Positions 1 through 5,884 of a DNA stretch of 10,176 nt are shown here, piece by piece. The stretch lies in the NCBI GenBank assembly GCA_937902665.1, contig CALELM010000063.1:1-10176 (forward strand), written 5' to 3'. Within the stretch, counting starts at the first letter, position 1. Every line of letters starts with the position of its first letter. The DNA comes from an uncultured Selenomonadaceae bacterium (GTDB lineage Bacteria; Bacillota; Negativicutes; Selenomonadales; Selenomonadaceae). Both the position numbers and the translations under genes were made by a program. The notes beneath the pieces were generated by a model, which was not told the origin of the DNA, ran no database searches, and saw nothing but the letters and a program-made list of their open reading frames with translations.

Positions 1-17
1 TTAGTTTTCAAGGAACA
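1..17 (-). promoter_or_regulatory. rRNA operon leader box (boxA-like) just upstream of a leftward rRNA gene
   Basis: Read on the minus strand the last bases are TGTTCCTTGAAAACTAA. This closely resembles the conserved leader/spacer sequence (TTCTTTGAAAACT...) that precedes mature rRNAs in Firmicutes and acts in antitermination and processing. Together with the tandem promoters to its right, it indicates an rRNA operon (16S first) beginning just beyond the left edge. The rRNA itself is not in the window, so the identity is inferred. A short hairpin (CGCTT/AAGCG) lies just upstream in the leader. Confidence 0.7.
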
Positions 18-58
18 TCTGCTTTCCCGAAGCACCGCTTCGTTCAAGCGACTTACTC

Positions 59-87
59 AGTATATCTCATCAGGCTTTCTTTGTCAA
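59..87 (-). promoter_or_regulatory. rrn promoter P2 (TTGACA-17-TATACT)
   Basis: On the minus strand a perfect -35 box TTGACA (82-87) is followed by a 17-nt spacer and the -10 box TATACT (59-64). It is the promoter-proximal member of a tandem pair and lies about 45 bp before the rRNA leader box. No ORF lies downstream within the window, consistent with an rRNA promoter. Confidence 0.8.
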
Positions 88-188
88 GGACTTTTTCGCT
101 CCCTGCCTGACCGAACCGACCGGGGAAGCACTGGCTGCCATGCCGTGAACCCTTCTCCCGAGCCTGTCACCTTGCGGCGACTTGTACT

Positions 189-217
189 ATGTTACACGCA
201 TCTGGCTTCTCTGTCAA
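189..217 (-). promoter_or_regulatory. rrn promoter P1 (TTGACA-17-TAACAT)
   Basis: On the minus strand TTGACA (212-217) is followed by a 17-nt spacer and TAACAT (189-194). It lies 130 bp upstream of P2, the usual tandem arrangement of strong rRNA promoters in Firmicutes. It starts about 20 bp beyond the terminator hairpin of the upstream gene. The ~100 bp between P1 and P2 hold no ORF and no other motif that I recognise. Confidence 0.75.
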
Positions 218-230
218 TACCCTTTTAAGA

Positions 231-290
231 AAAATTGCAACGCCTTGAATCCGGAAACTTGCTACCGCAAGTTTCCGGATTCAAGGCGTT
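231..290 (-). terminator. Rho-independent terminator with a 24-bp perfect stem
   Basis: Positions 239-262 and 267-290 are perfectly complementary (24 bp) around a 4-nt loop (263-266). On the minus strand the stem is followed within three bases by a T run (TTTTTC). It begins four bases after the stop codon of the GHL10 gene and ends just before the rRNA promoters, so it should stop leftward transcription and insulate the rRNA operon. Confidence 0.9.
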
Positions 291-294
291 TCTT

Positions 295-1530
295 TCATTT
301 CTTCCAAGCCTTTGCCATAGCTTTTACCTGTTTTTGCGCATCCTCTCGAACGATATCCTGATAGTCAAATACAGCAAATCCATCCACTTTCTTTTTGTAA
401 GCATATTTTATCATTTTTTTCAATGTATCTGCTTCCTTGAACTCTCTCTTTTCCTCAGGATTGCTCCCGGTATCCTTCCCCATCCTGTAAGCAGGCAGAC
501 CAATGTAGAGCTTCACCTTGGACTGGTCTACTATGCTGCTCCAGCGGTCCAGCACCTTATCGTATTTTGCGAATGTGTGATGAAATCCCCAATAAATCTG
601 CGGCGTAATATAATCCACATATTCGGTACTGGAACACCACTTCTCGATATCCACATAATACTGGCGCTCACTCGTAAGGTTGTCGATGTTTCCAGCCGGG
701 CTGATGCCAAAGGTCACATCCGGACGAATGTTCTTGACAGCCGCATGAAGGCCGAAAACCAAAAGATTCACCTGTTCCCTGCGATAGTCCTGTATGCTCA
801 TTCCTTGTTCCTTCTCAACAGAATGGTTGTACTCCTCCGCATCGAACACGTCCCTGTAATCTTCCATTGTAAAGGACGGGTAGAAGTAATCGTCCAAATG
901 AATCCCGTCCACGTCATAGTTCCGCACAATTTCCTTTGCGCCATTGATAATCAGTTCCCGCACCTCGGGCTTCGACGGATTAAAGTACAGCCTTCCGTCA
1001 TACTCCAAAACATTGCGCTGCTCGGATGCAGATTGAGATTCATGCCACCTTCGTGCAGGATTGTTTTTTGCAAGTTCCTTGTAATCCGTACTGCTGGCAA
1101 CACGGTAAGGATTGAGCCATGCTTCAATCGCCATTCCCTTCTCATGGGCTTCTGCTACCATGACCTTCAGCGGGTCATAGGTGATGGACGCTCCCTGCTT
1201 CCCTGCGATTCGGGCAGACATGGGGTAATAGGCGGACGCATACACAGCATCCGCAGCCGGCCGCACATGCACAAGAATGCGATTGAATCCTTTTTCCTTG
1301 CAGTTATCCAGCACCTCATCAAAAAATTCCTTGAAATTCTCCTCCGTATTTTCGCTATAGCGTTCCAAAAAAGCATCGTAATCATAAAATGCAAACCATA
1401 TTGCTCGATAAGTCTGGCTGCTGGCTGGCATCTCGGATTGATCTGCCGCCTGCCCGCCTGCAGGACATGCCATCGCAAAAGCCAGTGCCGCCATCGCCAA
1501 AAGCAGCCATCTTCTCATTCCTTGTCTCAT
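295..1530 (-). CDS. Secreted glycoside hydrolase-like protein, GHL10 (DUF187) family
   Basis: This 411-aa protein has an N-terminal signal peptide: Arg-rich start, hydrophobic core at residues 8-22, and probable cleavage near GQAA (~26-29). The only Cys of this segment (C22) lacks a canonical lipobox. The mature part is a GHL10/DUF187 TIM-barrel-like domain. Signature segments are YRAIWFAFYDY (41-51), HVRPAADAVY (88-97), AWLNPYR (137-143), DGIHLDDYFYP with the conserved acidic pair (208-218), FGISPAGNI (274-282), DYITPQIYW (306-314) and LPAYR (345-349). Proteins of this family (E. coli YddW, B. subtilis YngK) are thought to act on cell-envelope or extracellular polysaccharide; the substrate is unknown. 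An upstream ATG at 1656 would run 89 bp into the receiver gene. The ATG at 1530, preceded by GGAGAGG, is preferred because it starts the signal peptide and leaves a 37-bp gap. It is probably co-transcribed with the receiver gene. Confidence 0.85.
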   Translation of the reverse strand: MRQGMRRWLLLAMAALAFAMACPAGGQAADQSEMPASSQTYRAIWFAFYDYDAFLERYSENTEENFKEFFDEVLDNCKEKGFNRILVHVRPAADAVYASAYYPMSARIAGKQGASITYDPLKVMVAEAHEKGMAIEAWLNPYRVASSTDYKELAKNNPARRWHESQSASEQRNVLEYDGRLYFNPSKPEVRELIINGAKEIVRNYDVDGIHLDDYFYPSFTMEDYRDVFDAEEYNHSVEKEQGMSIQDYRREQVNLLVFGLHAAVKNIRPDVTFGISPAGNIDNLTSERQYYVDIEKWCSSTEYVDYITPQIYWGFHHTFAKYDKVLDRWSSIVDQSKVKLYIGLPAYRMGKDTGSNPEEKREFKEADTLKKMIKYAYKKKVDGFAVFDYQDIVREDAQKQVKAMAKAWKK

Positions 1531-1567
1531 GAAAATTCCCCTCTCCATTTCTTGCAGGAAGCAAGGC

Positions 1568-1963
1568 TCACGCAAGAATGCCAAGCCCGCAAAGCACTTC
1601 CTCCACTTTCTCCAATTCCAAAGGCTTTGCGGCATAAGCATCACAGCCCAGCGCAAAGGCTTGATCTACATGTTCCACGTCCGAAAGCGCACTCATCACG
1701 ATGACAGGAAGATGCTCCTCCTCTGCAACACCCTGCTTTTCCTCCAAAGAACGCACGACCTTCAACACCTTGATGCCATCCATTCTCGGCATGATAATAT
1801 CAAGGAACAAAGCACGATACGGATTCCCCGTCTCTATGGAATTCATCACAAGCTCCAAAACCTCCATGCCATCCTTTGCTTCCACCACCTCGCCGTAATT
1901 CTTCATGTATTGCACCAAAACTGTGCGGTTCAGGCGATCGTCATCTGCAATCAAAAACCTCAT
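1568..1963 (-). CDS. Stand-alone CheY-like response regulator receiver protein
   Basis: This 131-aa single-domain protein is a complete receiver fold with no output domain. The acidic pocket is formed by D7-D9 (FLIADDD), the phospho-acceptor is D55 in FLDIIMPRMDG, the Ser/Thr switch residue is S91 in VIVMSA, and the invariant lysine is K113 in AAKPL. It should accept phosphate from a histidine kinase or phosphotransfer protein and signal by protein-protein contact, as CheY or Spo0F do. No kinase is present in the window, so its partner is unknown. The start ATG has a good ribosome-binding site (GAGGTGA) six bases upstream. The stop is 37 bp before the GHL10 gene on the same strand, suggesting a two-gene unit. 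It is divergent from another response regulator gene. Confidence 0.9.
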   Translation of the reverse strand: MRFLIADDDRLNRTVLVQYMKNYGEVVEAKDGMEVLELVMNSIETGNPYRALFLDIIMPRMDGIKVLKVVRSLEEKQGVAEEEHLPVIVMSALSDVEHVDQAFALGCDAYAAKPLELEKVEEVLCGLGILA

Positions 1964-2110
1964 GAACTCACCTCTTTCTGTTAAATTCTCTCCTTAGCGT
2001 CTTATATTCCATGCATCCCTCTCAATTTCCTGCTGAAATACAGAAAAACGCCCCTGTTTCCCTCAAAATCTCGCAAACTGCGCCCCTGCAAGTAGAAAAA
2101 CCTCCTCAAT
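1964..2110. other. Divergent intergenic region
   Basis: This region lies between two divergent response-regulator genes. It contains two copies of the octamer CGCCCCTG (plus strand, about 2049-2056 and 2081-2088) in direct orientation, spaced about three helical turns apart. They might be an operator, but could be chance. I see no convincing -35/-10 pair for the leftward receiver gene; an AT-rich TATAAG-like box is present near 2005 without a matching -35. Confidence 0.3.
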
Positions 2111-2113
2111 TTG

Positions 2114-2122
2114 TGGTATAAT
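2114..2122 (+). promoter_or_regulatory. Extended -10 promoter of the LytTR regulator gene
   Basis: TGGTATAAT is a perfect TATAAT (2117-2122) preceded by the TGn extension. No good -35 box lies 16-18 nt upstream (the region is A-rich), which is typical of extended -10 promoters. The predicted start point near 2129 would leave a leader of about 48 nt before the ATG at 2177. Confidence 0.65.
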
Positions 2123-2176
2123 CGTTTCATTAACAACATACTTGCACCAAATGATTCTATGAACAAGAGGTATTTT

Positions 2177-2911
2177 ATGATAAAACTTGCAATTTGTGAC
2201 GATACGGAACTGCAAGTCGAGCTGCTTTTGGACTTGCTTTCCGATTACCAAACAACATCAGGAAAACAACTGGATATCCGCACATATTCCTCCGGCGAGG
2301 AGCTTTTAGCCGCACGGGAAAAGGAAGGCTGCTTTGACATCTATATGCTCGATATCCTCATGGGAGACCTCAACGGCATCGAGACAGCAAAGGCGTTGCG
2401 CCTCCAAAAGGACAAAGGAAAGCTCCTCTTTCTCACGTCTTCTCCTGATTATGTATTTGCGGCCTTTTCTGTCAAAGCTGCCAATTATCTGCTGAAACCG
2501 CTCGATCCAAAACAGCTTTTCTCCGAGCTCGACCTCCTGATACAGGAGATTGAGCAGGAGCGCCCTCCCGTCATTCTCCTAAAAACGACCAAGGGCGAGC
2601 AGCGGATCCTTGTTGATGACATTATTTACATTGACTACCTGAACCGCCGTCCCGTCTTTCATCTGCGAAACCACATGACTGTGGAAGGCTTCTCCCAACG
2701 CCAGCGCTTCCAAGATTATCTGGCAGAAGTCTTGAACGATTCTCGCTTCAGCCGTTGCCATATCAGCATTGCGGTAAACCTCAAGCATGTGATCTCCCTG
2801 AAAAGAAACCAGCTCACTCTCGATGACGGCACGGAGCTGCAATGCACACGAACGATGCGCCAAAGCTTCCGCGAGTCATTGCAGAACTTCCAAGAACATC
2901 TGTCTCCCTGA
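2177..2911 (+). CDS. LytTR-family DNA-binding response regulator (AgrA/LytR type)
   Basis: This 244-aa two-domain regulator has an N-terminal receiver domain (1-120) with acidic residues D8-D9 (ICDD), phospho-acceptor D59 in YMLDILMGDLNG, switch residues T87/S88 (LTSS) and K107 in NYLLKPL. A LytTR DNA-binding domain follows (about 132-240), recognisable from LKTTKGEQRILVDDIIYID and the C-terminal FSRCHISIAVNLKHV segment. LytTR regulators bind short direct repeats upstream of target promoters and often control peptide signalling, autolysis or virulence genes. The start at 2177 is chosen because AAGAGG lies just upstream and MIKLAICDD is the normal start of this family; ATGs at 2111 and 2159 are in frame but lack better support. 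No sensor kinase is adjacent, so the signal is unknown. It has its own promoter and terminator and is monocistronic. Confidence 0.92.
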   Translation: MIKLAICDDTELQVELLLDLLSDYQTTSGKQLDIRTYSSGEELLAAREKEGCFDIYMLDILMGDLNGIETAKALRLQKDKGKLLFLTSSPDYVFAAFSVKAANYLLKPLDPKQLFSELDLLIQEIEQERPPVILLKTTKGEQRILVDDIIYIDYLNRRPVFHLRNHMTVEGFSQRQRFQDYLAEVLNDSRFSRCHISIAVNLKHVISLKRNQLTLDDGTELQCTRTMRQSFRESLQNFQEHLSP

Positions 2912-2942
2912 CCTCCCGCCTGCAAGCGGGAGGCATTTTGTT
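2912..2942 (+). terminator. Rho-independent terminator of the LytTR gene
   Basis: An 8-bp GC-rich stem CCTCCCGC (2912-2919) / GCGGGAGG (2926-2933) with a 6-nt loop is followed by CATTTTGTT. The stem begins one base after the stop codon. It separates the LytTR gene from repeat copy B. Confidence 0.85.
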
Positions 2943-2974
2943 ATAACGCCATTGTTCAAGAAAATGCCATTCGA

Positions 2975-3070
2975 GTTTCAACGAAACGAAAATTTGCTCA
3001 CCGCTTGTTAAAATTTAGTTTCCCCCACTTACAGCAAGCTGTGGAAGAATGGGACATCTTAGCTTCGTTA
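2975..3070 (+). repeat. Dispersed structured repeat, copy B (degenerate)
   Basis: This ~96-bp stretch aligns along its whole length with the reverse complement of 10068-10166. It shares long identical blocks, such as TGCTCACCGCTTGTT and CACTTACAGCAAGCTGT. Relative to copy A it lacks single bases at three places (near 2990, in the C run near 3025, and near 3060) and has scattered substitutions. Its ends can pair (AACGAA/TTCGTT) with further interrupted pairing inward, around an inner ACAGC/GCTGT hairpin. It starts ~40 bp after the LytTR terminator and ends 8 bp beyond the hypF stop, so on the opposite strand it forms the hypF 3' UTR. I cannot name the element. Confidence 0.8.
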
Positions 3071-3078
3071 TTATTGTT

Positions 3079-5394
3079 TTAGTCTTGGATATGCCACATG
3101 GCAGCAACTGCCTGTCCCAAGCAGATTCCCCCGTCATTGGGAGGTATCATGCTGTGCAGGAGCGGCCGAAAGTCTTCCCTTTCAAGCCTTTGGCAAACGA
3201 GACTCGCAAGCAGGGTATTCTGAAAGACACCGCCGCTCAGGGCGACAACAGACAGTCCTGTGCGCTCCCGAATTTTTCGGCAGGCAGACAGGAGCATTTC
3301 TGCAAGCGTATCATGAAAGGCATAGGCAAGCAGGCAAACGGAAGTACCTCGAAGGGCTTCTTCCAAGATATGCTGGAACAGCTCATTCGTGAAGAGAATT
3401 ATAAAATTTTCCTGTGCTTCCTGCAAGAGCCGTCCCATCGGGAGGGAACAGCCGTCCGTCTGCCTCTCAGCCTCATATTGCAGGCACATAGCCGCTTCCC
3501 CCTCAAAGCTGGACTGCTTCTTGATACCCAGAACCGCACTGACCGCATCAAAGAGCCGCCCTGCGCTCGTAGATACTACCGTATTTACCTGCTGATCCAA
3601 CAGGAAAAATTGTGCCTTAAGCTCCTGCTCCGTGCAAAGCTGCAGCGCGCGGCAAATTTCCACAGTCTTGTCCTTGTCCCGCTTGCAGGCATCATAAATC
3701 ATGGAAACAGCAATCCTCCAACCTTCCAAGGACGAGCGATCCCCCCCTGCCTGCTTAAAGGGCGCAATCGAGCCAACTCGCTGAAAACCATCGGGAGAAG
3801 CCACTAGAATTTCACCGCCCCAAATCGTCCCATCCGTCCCATAGCCCGTGCCGTCCAAAGAAATGCCAATGACAGGCTTCAAAAAATCATTCTCTGCCAT
3901 GCAGGAAAGAACATGCGCATAATGATGCTGCACAGGAAAAACGGGAAGCCCAAACGCGTGGGAAAGCTGTACCGTCTGGTAACGTGGATGCATATCGCAG
4001 GCAACAACCTTCGGACGAATTTCCAGCAGGGATTCCATGAGGGAAACCGAATCCTTCCATGCCTCCACCGTCCGCAAATCACTCATGTCACCAATGTACG
4101 GCGAAGGATAGAAAAGCCCGTTTTTCCCAAGGCAAAAGGAATTTTTCAGCTCTCCTCCCACGGCAAGGACTTCTCCCCGAAGCCCCCTGCTCACCCGAAA
4201 GGGAATCGGGGAAAAGCCGCGACTCCTGCGGATCATATAGGGCTTGTCCCCCAGCCAGTCCATCACGGAGTCATCTGCCCTAAGACGGATCCTCCGATTG
4301 TGCGTCAAGATAATGTCCGCAATGCCGCCCAGTGCAGAAGACGCTTCCTCGTCCGTATGGCAAATAGGCGCACCCGATGGATTTCCGCTGGTCATCACCA
4401 AGGCATCAGGCATATCCACTCCGTCCGGAAAATCAAACAGCAAAAGATGAATCGGTGCATAAGGAAGCAGAACGCCAAGCCTCCTGCTTTTAGGAGCAAC
4501 CGCCTCGCAAATCGTACTGGAATCCTTTCTATGCAAAAGAAGAATCGGTTTTTGCGCACCGTCCAGCCAATCTTCCTGCCTGCCAGAAAGCAGGCATTCT
4601 TTTTGCACTGCGGAAAGGTCACGCAGCATGACAGCAAACGGCTTTGCTGGCCTGTGCTTGCGCTTGCGCAAACGGTCTACCGCATCGGCATTTCGGGCAT
4701 CACAGCAAAGATGAAAGCCCCCGATTCCCTTGACGGCGGCAATCCCGCCAGAAGCAAGCACTTGACGGGTCTTTCTGACAGCCTCGTTTCCTCGGATATC
4801 CGTTCCCAAAAGGAACAGCTCAGGCCCGCAGCTTTTACAGCAGACCGGCTGCGCATCATATCTGCGATCATGCGGGGAATGGTATTCCTGTTCACATTCC
4901 TCACACATGGAGAACTCTTTCATGCTGGTTCTCTCCCGATCATAAGGCATGGATTCCATGATGGTGAGCCGTGGCCCACAGGAGGTGCAGTTAATGAACG
5001 GGTGCAGGTAGCGGCGGTCGGCAGGATTCATCAGCTCCTCCTTGCAGGCATCGCAGATGGCAAGATCGGGCGATACATAGACCTCCCCTGTTTCTTTCTG
5101 GCTCTCAATGATATCAAAGGAAAGATAGGGTACGTCCGTTTCCGCCGTTTCACAGGTTATGTTCAGTATGGAGGATTTCTTTGGTGCTTTTCGGGAAATA
5201 TCCTGCAAAAAGGCATCCAGGACACATTTTTCTCCCTGCGCCATGATTTCCACGAAAGAACCGCAGTTGGAGACCGTCCCGCAAATTCCGTATTCCTTTG
5301 CAAGCAAGCTAATAAAGGGACGAAAGCCAACGCTTTGAACAATACCGTAAACCTTAATCTTCCATAAAACGCTCTCCATTCCTTCCTTACCCAC
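3079..5394 (-). CDS. hypF: Carbamoyltransferase HypF ([NiFe]-hydrogenase maturation)
   Basis: This 771-aa protein has the full family length and domain order. An acylphosphatase-like domain (~10-95; GIVQSVGFRPF with R25, and N43) is followed by two zinc-finger-like CxxC pairs of pairs (C114/C117, C136/C139, C164/C167, C186/C189). A YrdC-like domain (~205-390; KGIGGFHL, MTSGNPSG, RADDSV) precedes a Kae1-like carbamoyltransferase domain (~408-770; HHYAH at 490-494, SLDGTGYGTDG, ALSGGVFQN, NDGGICLGQA). HypF uses carbamoyl phosphate and ATP to carbamoylate the C-terminal Cys of HypE, the precursor of the Fe-bound cyanide ligands. The start is GTG at 5394, because AAGGAGG sits 8 nt upstream; the in-frame ATG at 5379 has poorer spacing. 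No other hyp or hydrogenase gene is in the window. It lies 47 bp downstream of the tRNA-Thr terminator, with no clear promoter of its own. Confidence 0.97.
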   Translation of the reverse strand: MGKEGMESVLWKIKVYGIVQSVGFRPFISLLAKEYGICGTVSNCGSFVEIMAQGEKCVLDAFLQDISRKAPKKSSILNITCETAETDVPYLSFDIIESQKETGEVYVSPDLAICDACKEELMNPADRRYLHPFINCTSCGPRLTIMESMPYDRERTSMKEFSMCEECEQEYHSPHDRRYDAQPVCCKSCGPELFLLGTDIRGNEAVRKTRQVLASGGIAAVKGIGGFHLCCDARNADAVDRLRKRKHRPAKPFAVMLRDLSAVQKECLLSGRQEDWLDGAQKPILLLHRKDSSTICEAVAPKSRRLGVLLPYAPIHLLLFDFPDGVDMPDALVMTSGNPSGAPICHTDEEASSALGGIADIILTHNRRIRLRADDSVMDWLGDKPYMIRRSRGFSPIPFRVSRGLRGEVLAVGGELKNSFCLGKNGLFYPSPYIGDMSDLRTVEAWKDSVSLMESLLEIRPKVVACDMHPRYQTVQLSHAFGLPVFPVQHHYAHVLSCMAENDFLKPVIGISLDGTGYGTDGTIWGGEILVASPDGFQRVGSIAPFKQAGGDRSSLEGWRIAVSMIYDACKRDKDKTVEICRALQLCTEQELKAQFFLLDQQVNTVVSTSAGRLFDAVSAVLGIKKQSSFEGEAAMCLQYEAERQTDGCSLPMGRLLQEAQENFIILFTNELFQHILEEALRGTSVCLLAYAFHDTLAEMLLSACRKIRERTGLSVVALSGGVFQNTLLASLVCQRLEREDFRPLLHSMIPPNDGGICLGQAVAAMWHIQD

Positions 5395-5441
5395 TGGAAC
5401 AGCCTCCTTGCACCCTCATTTTTTGCCCATAAAAAGATTAC

Positions 5442-5471
5442 AAAAAAAGCCTCCCGATTCCTCGGAAGGCT
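5442..5471 (-). terminator. Rho-independent terminator after tRNA-Thr
   Basis: On the minus strand a 10-bp stem AGCCTTCCGA / TCGGGAGGCT (one G-U pair) with a 4-nt loop is followed by a run of seven T. It starts 9 bp after the CCA end of tRNA-Thr and lies between that tRNA and hypF. Confidence 0.92.
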
Positions 5472-5480
5472 TGACTTCAC

Positions 5481-5556
5481 TGGAGCTAGCTATAGGATTC
5501 GAACCTACGACCTGCTCATTACGAATGAGCTGCTCTACCAACTGAGCTAAGCTAGC
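5481..5556 (-). tRNA. tRNA-Thr(CGU)
   Basis: This 76-nt cloverleaf has an encoded CCA. The acceptor stem GCTAGCT pairs with AGCTAGC, followed by discriminator T. The D arm is GCTC/GAGC, and the anticodon stem GCTCA/TGAGC surrounds the loop TTCGTAA, giving anticodon CGT (codon ACG). The T arm is GTAGG-TTCGAAT-CCTAT. It has its own consensus promoter and terminator. Confidence 0.96.
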
Positions 5557-5593
5557 ATGTATGTCACTCGCACTCTCGCAACTGACGAAGATT

Positions 5594-5622
5594 ATTATAC
5601 CGACAAACGAAACACCTGTCAA
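5594..5622 (-). promoter_or_regulatory. Consensus promoter of tRNA-Thr (TTGACA-17-TATAAT)
   Basis: On the minus strand the perfect boxes TTGACA (5617-5622) and TATAAT (5594-5599) are separated by 17 nt. The predicted start lies about 30 nt upstream of the mature tRNA 5' end at 5556. Confidence 0.92.
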
Positions 5623-5651
5623 CACTTTTTTCCTGCAACAAACAACTTTCT

Positions 5652-5682
5652 ATAAAAAGCCACCGCAAAAAGCAAAGCAGCC
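5652..5682 (-). terminator. Possible weak terminator after tRNA-Ser
   Basis: On the minus strand GCTGC and GTGGC can pair (two G-U pairs) around a T-rich loop, followed by TTTTTATAG. The position, 13-43 bp after tRNA-Ser and before the tRNA-Thr promoter, fits a terminator, but the stem is weak. Read-through into tRNA-Thr is also possible. Confidence 0.3.
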
Positions 5683-5694
5683 CCAATATCCCCA

Positions 5695-5782
5695 TGGCGG
5701 AGAGAGAGGGATTCGAACCCTCGGTACGTTTCCGTACACTTGATTTCGAGTCAAGCACCTTCGACCACTCGGACACCTCTCC
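5695..5782 (-). tRNA. tRNA-Ser(CGA)
   Basis: This 88-nt class II tRNA has an encoded CCA. The acceptor stem GGAGAGG pairs with TCTCTCC, followed by discriminator G. The anticodon stem CTTGA/TCAAG surrounds the loop CTCGAAA, giving anticodon CGA (codon TCG). The long variable arm is GTACG-GAAA-CGTAC, and the T arm is GAGGG-TTCGAAT-CCCTC. Confidence 0.96.
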
Positions 5783-5799
5783 AGTCAAGAACAAAAAAC

Positions 5800-5829
5800 A
5801 TTATAGCACGGGAACATAAATCTTGTAAA
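5800..5829 (-). promoter_or_regulatory. Promoter of tRNA-Ser (TTTACA-18-TATAAT, extended -10)
   Basis: On the minus strand TATAAT (5800-5805) is preceded by TGC (extended -10) and, 18 nt upstream, by TTTACA (5824-5829). It lies 17 bp before the mature 5' end of tRNA-Ser. Confidence 0.8.
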
Positions 5830-5884
5830 GGAAAAACTGCTCCCCAAGCAAAAGCCTCTCCCCCGCAATCAGTTTCATCCGTAC

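Noticed and set aside
235..1704. 489-aa plus-strand open frame
   Set aside because: It is antisense to the GHL10 gene and part of the receiver gene, has no recognisable domain, starts in the terminator hairpin and has no ribosome-binding site.
2063..2251. 62-aa minus-strand frame
   Set aside because: It overlaps the LytTR gene start and its promoter on the other strand, with no support.
3049..3807. 252-aa plus-strand open frame starting in repeat copy B
   Set aside because: It is antisense to the hypF 3' end, with no domain or ribosome-binding site.
3913..5367. 484-aa plus-strand open frame
   Set aside because: It is antisense to hypF, whose full domain set is clear. The frame is a composition shadow.
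5481..5782. Phage or island attachment site at the tRNA genes
   Set aside because: No integrase gene and no direct repeat of a tRNA 3' end is visible in the window.
5564..5794. 76-aa minus-strand frame over the tRNA region
   Set aside because: It runs through tRNA-Ser and the tRNA-Thr promoter; VSEWSKVLDSKS-type peptides are the well-known mistranslation of tRNA-Ser genes.
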